This document shows positions 56,123 to 64,000 of a stretch of 64,000 bases of DNA, one piece after another. A model generated the notes under the pieces. That model worked only from the letters and a program-made list of their open reading frames with translations. It made no database searches and had not been told where the DNA came from. Source of the DNA: Plazaster borealis (lineage: Eukaryota; Echinodermata; Asteroidea; Forcipulatida; Labidiasteridae); assembly GCA_021014325.1 (NCBI GenBank), contig JAJGQC010000357.1:1-64000 (forward strand), given 5' to 3'. The translations under genes and the position numbers were made by a program. Positions within the stretch are counted from its first letter, which is position 1. Every line of letters begins with the position of its first letter.

Positions 56123-56844
56123 AAATCCAAGTTGATGATGAAGAGAAGCAGTTACTGCAAGAAGAAGTGAAATTGCTGTCAAAACAGGTGGAGGAGCTTA
56201 AATCAAGAGAAAGGCGTCATACCTGTTCTGTAGACAAAATCAAACAAAATGACAGAAACACAAAGTTTTATACAGGGTTGCCCAACTGGGCTACATTTGT
56301 ATGGCTCTTTAATATTCTTTTACCTTTCACAAGCAGAATGAGGTATTATGGATCAGGCGATCAAGAAACCAAAAGGGCAAGAAGGCCAATGTCACTCCCC
56401 CTTCAGGACCAACTACTGGCAACTTTAATGAGATTAAAAGTTGGACTATTTTTAACTGACCTTTCTGATCGTTTCAACATATCTCTTGCTCAAATATCTC
56501 GAATAGTTAACACGTGGATATTTCTGATGGACAAAGTTCTGGCCCCTCTGAACCCTTCACCTGATGTTAATACCATTAATCAAACCTTACCCAAGCAGTT
56601 TAGCCAATTTCATAATGTGCGGTTCATTATCGATTGTACTGAACTTTTCATTGAAACTCCCTTTAATTTCACAGCACAATCTTTAACATGGAGTTCATAC
56701 AAGCACCACAACACCGTTAAGTTTTTAATTGGAATATCTCCAACAGGTCTGATTAGTTTTGTCAGTGATGCCTGGGGAGGCAGAACATCAGACCGAACAA
56801 TTACTGAAAAATGCGGTTTTTTGTCTGTCCTAAAAAAAGGAGAT
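56123..56844 (+). CDS. DDE transposase exon, part before the LINE
   Basis: It follows acceptor TAACCCTGTACAG in the correct phase. Coiled coil, HTH_Tnp_4-like helix-turn-helix and the first two catalytic Asp are intact. It ends at GGAGAT, where the LINE tail begins. Confidence 0.9.
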
Positions 56845-59195
56845 TTATTTATTTATTTATTTATTTATTTTAAATCTTCGGACAAAAGTACATATATACA
56901 TTTTTAAAATTGTCCGGGTCAAGACAAAAGTTTAAAAAACTGTCATCATAGATGTGTCAGACCCAATAAAATCCACTACTACAAAGTTATATACAAAAAA
57001 CCTAAAAACAAAATGTGAAGCAAACGTGACTCACTTAAGGAGACAAATAGGCCCACAAGCAAAGCAAAACAAGAAAACTTGATTAAAAGGAGATTAAAAA
57101 CATTAAGAGCAAAAATCAAAGAGAGTTAAAATGCTCTCTCAGTTTGGATCTAAAAATATGGAAAGGTTCAGTGATGAGACTGTTCCTTGTTTCAGGAGCA
57201 AGATTAGAAAACATTTTTGGAAAACGAACCATGCCATTGTATTTGAATTTATCTGTACGAGCTTTGCCATGATAAAATGTAAGTACATCAGGATGTCTGG
57301 AATTAACAGTAAGTGACTTTAAAAAACTACCCATGAAGTCATTAGATGGTTGGACAAGTAGTTTGGAAATAAAAGACATATTTATATAATCCCTTCTATT
57401 TGTTAGTTTCATAAGTCCCAGTGTTCTGATACGGTCCTCATAAGATTGTTCCTGAAACCCTGTTTCAGGATGGCTCGACTAGCTCTTCGCTGTGTTGATT
57501 CCAGTTGTGATATATGTTTCTTACTAAAAACCCACCATACCGGAGAACAAAAATCTAATATGGGTAAAACCAAAGTCTTATACAGGTGAAGTGAAACACT
57601 GGAGGTCGACCCACCCGCAATCGCACGAATGAGACCAATTAGCCTGTTACACTTCAGAACAGTGTCCCTCACTTGCTTGTCCCAGGATAAGTTACTTTGA
57701 AAGGTGATTCCAAGAAGTTTTATTGAGCTAACATGCTCCAGTGAGGAGCCATCAAGACCATACACAGGATTCTCCAATCGCTTCCAGGTGAGACGAATAG
57801 ATTTGCATTTGTCTGAGTTTAGACGTAGATAGTTGCGTTGTGACCAGGTGGCGATTGTGTCTAAATCCTGTTGAAGAATGGGATCGCGGTTTGTTGTGTC
57901 GTAGACGTTCTTAAATATGAAAATGTCATCAGCATATTGGATTAAACTGGATGAGATGTGAAGCTGTAGATCACAAAGCATCGGAAAGATCGGTCAACGA
58001 AGATTTCAGCTGGCTTGAATAGTTTTCAGACCAATCAATGTTAAAGTCTCCAAGCAAACAAAAGCCAGAAAAGGAGTCCAGATCTATTGAGGTTAAAGTT
58101 TCTTCAGGCTGGACAATATCGGCATTGTTCGAAGGGGGTCGATAGTAGCACCCGCAAAGCCACCGCTCAGCTCCCAGCTTAAGCTCAGCGAAAACGATTT
58201 CGATTCCATTGAAAGAGAGTGTGCCGGGATGGAATGACAATGGGCAGAGATCGTTAGAGACTGCCAATAAAACTCCACCACCATGACGGTTTCTGTCATT
58301 ACGAAAAATCGAATAGTGATTGGAATGCAAAATCAATGCATCAGGTATTGATGAATCAAGCCAAGTTTCGGTGATGGCAACAATAGACGGAGTCGTTAAA
58401 TGAACAGTGGCTTGTAGTTCGGATAATTTGTTCTTTATACTGCGAGCATTAAGCAGAATAGCTTGGACACCTGACTGGCGCATAGTTCTTGTTGAGCCAC
58501 TATTCTGGGTGCTGGGACTGCTGGGTAGATCAGGCAATATGGCGCCCGGCAAATCAACAGAGGAAACAGATGAGGAAACACTGGAGATGCTTGATTCAAA
58601 AATAGAGTCTGTAAAGTCAGGTAAACAACAAACTTTGCAATACCAAGGGTCTTCGGGGAGATCATATAAACGTGCATATTCAGCATCTGAAACATAGCTA
58701 CATCCAGGGTGAAACCATTTCTGACAGGTAGAGCAAAGTAGTCCCATCTGGTTGTTCTTAACAGGTTTCCTACACGATCCACAAGGGTATTTGAAGGAGG
58801 GTCCAGGGTTCATTTCAATGTCTCCACAAATGAGCATAGCATGTACAACAACGTGAGCAAAACTTAAATGTTTAATGCTTGTACCTTGGGTGCGCCACTG
58901 GCTACCGGCGCCATAGTGCTGACCATTGTCATCCACACGTATATCGGACCATGACCATGGTTGACATTTTTGCAGGATAAAGTCCAGCCCATTAAATGAC
59001 AGAGAGGACTTGGAATTCACCAGGAACTCACCAACTAGGTCTATGGAGTATCCAGACTTCAATTCACACTCAAAGGAGCTGACAGGTCTCAAGCGAAGGG
59101 CAAGTAAGATGAGAGAATGCAAGACCATCCAAAAATACGTGTAGCCTGTTGCGGCCATTGCAACTATTCCTTGTTTGCAATTATCTTGTTTTAGC
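56845..59195 (-). mobile_element. CR1-like LINE with 2A motif and PHD finger, internally deleted
   Basis: The minus-strand element has its 3' (AAAT)n tail at 56845-56870. The ATG at 59158 opens a frame to 57971: hydrophobic N-terminus (YFWMVLHSLILLALRL), 2A-like CGDIEMNPGP, a PHD-type zinc finger (CGSC...CSTC...FHPGC...WYCKVC), then AP endonuclease motifs (AILLNARSIKNKLSEL, AITETWL, GDFNIDW). An internal deletion near 57975 joins the endonuclease to the reverse transcriptase at SLIQYADDIFIF (catalytic YADD). The thumb follows, and a one-base frame shift near 57465 leads to the C-terminal LKSLTVNSRHPDVLTFYHGK. It is inactive because the endonuclease end and most reverse transcriptase fingers/palm are missing. 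It sits inside the THAP-DDE transposase. Confidence 0.93.
58799..58825 (-). other. 2A-like ribosome-skipping motif GDIEMNPGP
   Basis: It fits the D(V/I)ExNPG/P consensus exactly, placed after an ~100-residue leader with a hydrophobic N-terminus and before the PHD finger. Motifs of this type in sea urchin CR1-like elements cause ribosome skipping and can separate a signal-peptide-like leader from the replicase. Confidence 0.9.
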
Positions 59196-59212
59196 AATTA
59201 TCTTGTTTTAGC
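59179..59212. repeat. 17-bp tandem duplication at the LINE 5' junction
   Basis: AATTATCTTGTTTTAGC occurs twice in direct tandem (59179-59195, 59196-59212) on the transposase side of the LINE 5' end. No copy lies at the LINE 3' junction near 56844, so it is not an ordinary target site duplication. Confidence 0.85.
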
Positions 59213-59492
59213 AGACAAAGGATTCACAGTTGGAGATCTCATCAATAAAAAGGGTGCTTTTTTAAATATCCCACCCTTTCTTGACAGTAAGACTGGGCAA
59301 TTTACAGCAGGTCAAGTACATGAAACTCAAAAAATTGCTCAAGTTAGAATTCACGTCGAACGTGCAATTGGTAGAGTTAAACAGTTCCATATTTTAGATC
59401 CAAATATTCCCCTTTCTCTGAAGAGTTCAATCGATACAATTTTCAAAGTTTGTTGTTTTTTGACCAATTTGTCAGAGCCACTTGTTTCTTGA
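59208..59492 (+). CDS. DDE transposase exon, part after the LINE
   Basis: It resumes in the same domain with LADKGFTVGDLI and carries the third catalytic residue in HVERAIGRVKQF. TGA follows LSEPLVS. It cannot be translated with the first part unless the insertion is spliced or removed. Confidence 0.9.
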   Translation, partial: LADKGFTVGDLINKKGAFLNIPPFLDSKTGQFTAGQVHETQKIAQVRIHVERAIGRVKQFHILDPNIPLSLKSSIDTIFKVCCFLTNLSEPLVS

Positions 59493-59499
59493 GCCATTG

Positions 59500-60410
59500 A
59501 CAAGCATATTCCAAGTACGGTTGAAATAGTATTTCAATCATACACTGTACATTGTAATAAACATCCTTAAAGTCATTTATCTTCCAGTCAGTCTAAATCT
59601 TAAAGTAAAGAACTCTCATTCAAACTGCCTAATGATGCCCCCATATGGGTTTACGCTCAACGTTTTGGTCACGTGATGCATTTTTATGTAGTTTCAAGCC
59701 AGTCAAACGAAAAATAAACCACAAAATATAATTTAAATCAACACTATGGTCAAGCTTTGGCAATGATCCCCAAATGGAATATTATTTCATTTTACTTGTA
59801 TGTAGCCATTTGACAATACATGCACATCCACTGATAAGTTTTTCTTCAAACAAAATAAGACCCAATCAAACAAATGGACTTTTAAAACTTAAATTCTGAC
59901 AAATTAAAGACATTTTGATCTGAAATGTAGATACCACACAAGCGCAAGTTGAACACAGAAAAGATTGCTTCTGTGTCCCATATCAAACAAGGCAGAAGGC
60001 CGAGTTGGATATGGGAAATCAAACACTCTATATTTTTCCAAATTCCACGAGCATTAGTGTGATAGCAAATTAATATTCAAGCAAACTTGACATTCAGAAA
60101 AGGAGTTAGAACAGGGCTTATTTTCCAAGCGCTGCTAAGTAGCTGATTTTTTGTTTTCTGCACAATTTCCATTTCATTTTTTGCTAACCTGTGAAATACG
60201 CTTATACTTGAGCATTTTTTTCTGCTACAGTAAGCACAATAATTTGCTAACCATAAGGCAGTTCTATGAAACTGGGCCCAGCCCAGTATGTAGGGTGTGT
60301 GATATGGACCGTGCAATAAAGTTGTTGCCGAGGATCAACCAATCAGAATCAAGGATTCAAGTTTCATTGAAGATAATGAAAATTTGCATATTAATTTAAA
60401 TTTAGGTGTC
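59500..60410. other. 3' flank of the THAP-DDE gene
   Basis: Untranslated or intergenic sequence. GTGATATGGACCGTGCAATA near 60298 resembles 11.53 kb. No gene was recognised. Confidence 0.4.
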
Positions 60411-60412
60411 AA

Positions 60413-60788
60413 TAAAGGCACTGGACACCTTTGGTAATTGTCAAAGACCAGTCTTCCCACTTGGTGTGTCTCAACATATATGCATAAAATAACAAACTGT
60501 GAAAATTTGAACTCAATTGGTCATCAAAGTTGCAGGAGAATAATAAACGCCCTTGTCGCACAAGCTGTGTGCTTTCAGATGCCTTGAATCGAGACCTCAG
60601 CTGAGGTCTCGATTTCAATTCAAATATTTTAGTGAGAAATTACTTCTTTCTCAAAAACTACGTTATTTCAGAGGGAGCCGTTTCTTTCAATGTTTATACT
60701 ATCAACAGCTCTCCATTGCTCGTAACCAAGTAATTTTTTAAGTCAACAATTATTTTGAATAATTACCAACAGTGTCCAGTGCCTTTAA
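60413..60788. mobile_element. Foldback MITE, family A (GAGACCTC subtype)
   Basis: Complete: TAAAGGCACTGGACACCTTT to AACAGTGTCCAGTGCCTTTA. The centre is a perfect palindrome, GAGACCTCAGCTGAGGTCTC, which marks a second subfamily shared with 63278-63610. Confidence 0.88.
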
Positions 60789-60799
60789 GAAGCATAGGC

Positions 60800-61690
60800 C
60801 TAAACCTGTGAAAATACTGTTTTAAAAATAAATTATTACTTTTATCATACACATGACGTGCAATTGCTTTAGGTAGAATAAGCTGCCTTACATAAAGATA
60901 TAGAATAATTTAAAATACTGAATGGTATAAAAAATATTGGAATGTAAATAAATAGTATACATGTGTTGAAATTTATGCTTGAATGTATTTATGAATATTA
61001 TTCGGTTTTATAACTTAATGCCATAGAGTTTATAATAAATGTTTTTACTTCATGTATCAAGAAAAGATGTCACTGAGTCATTTTATCTAATATTATAGAC
61101 CTATTGCGCGACCAATGTTTACATGTGATCATGTGTCCTGTGGGTGTTCGTGGGTAGACTTGTACCGAGGGAACACAATCTGCTTTATTTTCAGTAAATA
61201 ACACTTATAACTCAAAACAAAGCCCTTTTAAAAATATGCTGGACGCAATACTACAACAATGGGTTTGGGTAAATTTGTCGGTTAACACCCAAACCAAACA
61301 GTGCACTCCTATGGTGTTGGACACACCTCAAAAAGGCTAATTGGTTTAAATCACATTTACCATGTTAATAAATGCAATATTCTACTACAAAAGAGTAAGG
61401 TCTCGGTAAGGTCTCGGTTACAAACTTCGGATTAACCTCTGCAATATTCTTTAGAGATTTTGAGAAAGAAAAGCCTCAAGCAAACACTCAATATGCAATA
61501 ATAATCATGTCCTTTTAACGCACTTTGATATGGAGGATGCCATGTGTTTGTTGAAGTTCAACACCCATCTCAGGTCACGTGACCGAGCTCACGCAATCGG
61601 GCTATTGGTGAGCAGTTTTTCTGTAGTATGAACCTTAGTTTTTTGGCTAGTGAGCCTGTTGTAAATGACTCAATCCGAAAGAGTACACTA
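60800..61690. other. Intergenic, no feature recognised
   Basis: AT-rich sequence. A direct repeat GTAAGGTCTCG occurs near 61400. It may hold the 3' UTR of the YqaJ gene. Confidence 0.4.
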
Positions 61691-61693
61691 CGT

Positions 61694-62266
61694 TTACTGC
61701 TCATACATTGTGCTTCCTGTAAATATGTGACCAAGCAACTCTGGAAGAATAATAGCCTTGTAGGTACACTTTGCCTTCTGGATCATCATGTCACAAAATC
61801 TATCATCCTTAAATACTCTGTGGATAAACAAATCCTTCAAAGTATAAACAGCAAGATCACAATAAGAAGTGCATGTTAAAAACATTTGTGTTTGTATCTG
61901 ATAGAAGTAAGGATGATTACTATTTAGAACCAAACCATCACTCCCATCCTTCAGGAAACTAACTTCATTTGTCACATTCTTATCCCTGATTGAGTATGGA
62001 CATTTGATTTCAACAACCCCCTTCCCACAGCAATCACACTCGACTCTACCATCAGGTGAGGCCCCCAAGTAAGCGAAATCTGGATGGACAACTAACCCTG
62101 ATTTAGTAATATTTAATGATTGGTGAACTTGCTTCTGTCTCCAAAAATACTTGGACCTTGCTGCATCTTCGTGAGCATTACCCCACATGATGGCTGGAGA
62201 ATGAATGCGAGGCTGATCTTGAGGATAACATATTAATTTAATTAAGTGGATTGGTGGTTTATGTAA
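61694..62266 (-). CDS. YqaJ nuclease-domain segment
   Basis: An open frame from LHKPPIHLIKLICYP through the catalytic GASPDG...EIKCP block to TAG/TAA after MYEQ. No internal stops. The ORF without its upstream context would begin at MWGNAHEDAARSK (62188), but the conserved block starts earlier. Confidence 0.88.
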   Translation of the reverse strand, partial: LHKPPIHLIKLICYPQDQPRIHSPAIMWGNAHEDAARSKYFWRQKQVHQSLNITKSGLVVHPDFAYLGASPDGRVECDCCGKGVVEIKCPYSIRDKNVTNEVSFLKDGSDGLVLNSNHPYFYQIQTQMFLTCTSYCDLAVYTLKDLFIHRVFKDDRFCDMMIQKAKCTYKAIILPELLGHIFTGSTMYEQ

Positions 62267-62268
62267 TA

Positions 62269-62924
62269 AACCTTTTCGACATTCTCAAAGCATCATGGGA
62301 AATAATTGAAATGCCCGGATGTGGATGACAAACAAAACTTCGTCGTGTGCGTAATTCGAACGGCGGATCACGTAAGTTGGCAAGTTTTTCACGTTTTTCT
62401 TTAATATTTTAAAGAGTTTAGTCGTGATGTTTTCATAGTTGTTTACTCTTAATACAAGAAGTATAATGAGTGGCTGATTTGGTATAAATATAGGTAAATC
62501 CGGAGAAATCATTGGGGATCCCCTCGGCCAGTGCTGCGCTGCCAACGAAAGTCACAATAGTTGACGTGCATTGTACATTACGTAAACAGGATGTACCCAT
62601 ACCATGTACCATGTATGACCGGTCTTCCGGTCCTAATGCCGGGTCCTACGCTGTTGCAGCACTGGCCGAGGGGATCCCCAATGATTTCTCCGGATTTACC
62701 TATATTTACACCAAATCAGCCACTCATTATACTTCTTGTATTAAGAGTAAACAACTATGAAAACATCACGACTAAACTCTTTAAAATATTAAAGAAAATC
62801 GTGAAAAACATGCCAACTTACGTGAACCGCCGTTCGAATTACGCACACGACGAAGTTTTGTTTGTCATCCACATCCGGGCATTTCAGTTATTTCCCATGA
62901 TGCTTTGAGAATGTCGAAAAGGTT
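62269..62924. mobile_element. 656-bp near-perfect palindromic MITE in a coding exon
   Basis: 272-bp arms (62269-62540 and 62653-62924) are nearly identical in inverted orientation. The termini are AACCTTTTCGACATTCTCAA and its complement, flanked by TA on both sides, as for Tc1/mariner-type insertions. The loop is ~112 bp. The near-identity of the arms implies recent formation or gene conversion. ORFs in it are mirrored. Confidence 0.92.
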
Positions 62925-63141
62925 TAATTAGTATTGATTGCTGTTTTCATATTTGAAGATGTGATTCGCTCTGCCCTGAAGATATGCCAATTAGAATTAT
63001 TTGCTTGCCCCCTTGTTGATTCTTCAATTTGGTTTGCCTGGTCCTGGCTGATTGTTATTGCATCAAACACCTCATCCGACTTCTTCTTCACTGCTGTATA
63101 ATCGAGCTCACTGTATACATATTTGAGCTCGTTGAGATTGG
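62925..63141 (-). CDS. YqaJ-like gene, exon up to the palindrome
   Basis: The acceptor CTTATTTTTCAG joins in phase with the exon upstream. It encodes NLNELKYVYSELDY through NWHIFRAERITSSN and KTAINTN, then runs into the foldback and a stop. Confidence 0.82.
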
Positions 63142-63277
63142 CTGAAAAATAAGTCAAACAAAAAAACGTTATTTTGTAGTTATCCCACAAGTGTTAGTGG
63201 AATAAGGGAAGGTGGTAAATTGAAGACAATACCAATAGGAATAGCAATACTGTCTGAGGTATTTATGAATATTGCAT

Positions 63278-63610
63278 TAAAGGCAGTGGACACTATTGGT
63301 AATTACTCAGAATAATTATTAGCATAAAACCTTACTTGGTAACGAGTAATGGGGAGATGTTGATAGCATAAAACACTGTGAGAAATGGCTCCCTCTGAAG
63401 TAACTTAGTCTTCGAGAAAGAAGTAATTTTCCACAAATTTGATTTTGAGACCTCAGAATTAGATTTTGAGGTCTCGAAATCAAGCATCTGAAAGCACACA
63501 ACTTCATGTGACAAGGGTGTTTTTTCTTTCATTATTTTATGCATATGTTGAGATACACCAAGTGAGAAGACTGGTCTTTGACATTTACCAATAGTGTCCA
63601 GTGTCTTTAA
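63278..63610. mobile_element. Foldback MITE, family A (GAGACCTC subtype)
   Basis: TTAAAGGCAGTGGACACTAT to CCAATAGTGTCCAGTGTCTT, with a central TTTTGAGACCTCAG / TTTTGAGGTCTCG hairpin. It lies in the intron between the two upstream YqaJ exons. Confidence 0.85.
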
Positions 63611-63677
63611 GGACGAAGAAGACACTAGAGAAAAAAATGTTCCTTAAATTGTGAAGTAACTAGAGAAGTTAACATAC

Positions 63678-63878
63678 CATATTGGATGCTTGTAGATACC
63701 TCTATCTCTGTGCCTACACTTGGAGGCTGATTGGACAGACCCCAGGCATGACCCAGGACACAGTTTGGGGAAGCATCCATTAGAGCTTTGACCTTGTCTC
63801 GTAGTTCCTCATCTGAGCACTGCATCTTGTCTGATGAATGCCTCGGATCAAACTCTGTCTGTTTTTCAATGGTGTCTG
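63678..63878 (-). CDS. YqaJ-like gene, internal exon
   Basis: The acceptor TTTTTTGAACAG lies at 63879-63890 and the donor is GTATGT. The open reading is in phase 1 at both ends. It encodes ADTIEKQTEFDPRHSSDKMQ and on to TSIQY. An alternative acceptor three bases further in (CAGCAG) is possible. Confidence 0.75.
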
Positions 63879-64000
63879 CTGTTCAAAAAATAAACCATGT
63901 TGATGTATTAGAAAAGGTTTAAGAGACAAGACACTTCAAGGTCAATTAAAGTTTTTTGTTTCACTCATTTAACAACAGTCCTTATTAAAATATGAAAAAG

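Larger units (their letters stand above)
54445..59492 (+). pseudogene. THAP - coiled coil - DDE transposase (IS4EU/Harbinger-like), split by a LINE
   Basis: A transposon-type gene, perhaps once domesticated. Exon 1 (54445-54764) begins MPVSCCVHGCTNRKLKG and has the THAP zinc pattern (C-x4-C, AWRRAVGR, ICGEHF). Exon 2 (55586-55748) is acidic and Ser/Thr-rich. Exon 3 (56123 on) has a coiled coil (EEKQLLQEEVKLLSKQVEEL), a helix-turn-helix (LTDLSDRFNISLAQISRIVN), then the DDE core: FIIDCTELFIE (first Asp) and FVSDAWGGRTSDRTI (second Asp). At 56844, after KKGD, the frame is broken by an opposite-strand LINE and resumes at about 59208 with ADKGFTVGDLINKKGAF and IHVERAIGRVKQF (catalytic Glu), ending LSEPLVS at 59492. 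Exon 1 also needs one more base in A-run 54707-54712 to reach its donor in frame (giving HSDRCKRLEKRQQTV). As it stands it cannot make the intact enzyme. Confidence 0.9.
61694..63878 (-). pseudogene. YqaJ-like recombinase/lambda-exonuclease-domain gene, 3' part, interrupted by a palindrome
   Basis: This is the C-terminal half of a PD-(D/E)xK nuclease of the YqaJ/lambda-exonuclease family, which is abundant in marine invertebrates; the cellular role is unknown. Exon 63878-63678 gives KMQCSDEELRDKVKALMDAS and SIQY. Exon 63141-62925 gives NLNELKYVYSELDYTAVKKK and the family entry motif FRAERITSSNMKTAINTN. The next segment (62266-61694) continues with HKPPIHLIKLICYPQDQPRI, AIMWGNAHEDAAR, the nuclease core YLGASPDGRVECDCCGKGVV then EIKCP (Asp and ExK), YFYQIQTQM, and ends GSTMYEQ. 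Between them lies a 656-bp palindrome flanked by TA. Even after removing it and one TA the two sides differ by one base in frame. The 5' end is beyond 64000. Confidence 0.85.

Noticed and set aside
59156..59197. Start of the LINE ORF at 59197
   Set aside because: That start is a TTG in the duplicated junction sequence; the first ATG is 59158, inside the element.
62285..62908. Overlapping ORFs of 82-115 residues on both strands
   Set aside because: Mirror readings of the palindromic MITE.

Overview
The window is animal nuclear DNA. It is AT-rich, has spliced genes with GT/AG introns, and is crowded with transposable elements. The repeats (TAAAGGCACTG...GTGCCTTTAA foldback elements, CR1-like LINEs carrying 2A motifs, tRNA-derived SINEs, THAP-fused DDE transposases, YqaJ-domain genes) suggest a marine deuterostome. 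From memory of the repeat family I favour an echinoderm, probably a sea star; the species call is inference.

Layout. 0.4-8.1 kb, minus: EMC5/MMGT1 (ER membrane complex subunit 5); three exons found, the second exon not found. 8.3-13.9 kb: nested foldback elements, a hAT-like element, a three-unit tandem duplication and a telomere-like tract. 14.3-15.3 kb, plus: a single-exon rhodopsin-class GPCR broken by two one-base losses in homopolymers. 15.5-34.7 kb: almost wholly MITEs, SINEs and diverged duplicated blocks; no gene found. 34.9-38.7 kb: six tandem 53-bp hairpins followed by two tandem copies of a ~1.7-kb repeat rich in nuclear-receptor-, ETS- and CRE-like motifs. 39.5-47.7 kb, minus: a complete five-exon METTL27/WBSCR27-like methyltransferase (224 aa), with a decayed CR1-like LINE in intron 3 and another LINE fragment starting only a few bases inside intron 1. 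48-53.5 kb: long inverted repeats, a 20-bp minisatellite and a SINE. 54.4-59.5 kb, plus: a THAP + coiled coil + DDE (IS4EU/Harbinger-like) transposase gene, split by an opposite-strand CR1-like LINE that carries a 2A-like motif, a PHD finger, an AP endonuclease part and a reverse transcriptase part. 61.7-63.9 kb, minus: the 3' part of a YqaJ/lambda-exonuclease-like gene, interrupted inside a conserved coding block by a 656-bp near-perfect palindrome flanked by TA.

Two ordinary host genes (EMC5 and METTL27) and a GPCR sit in a mobile-element landscape. No operon-like or pathway-level link between the genes is visible. Reading frames break repeatedly by one base, often in homopolymers (GPCR, THAP exon, EMC5 last exon, YqaJ exon, LINE), so residual long-read errors should be considered before calling pseudogenes.
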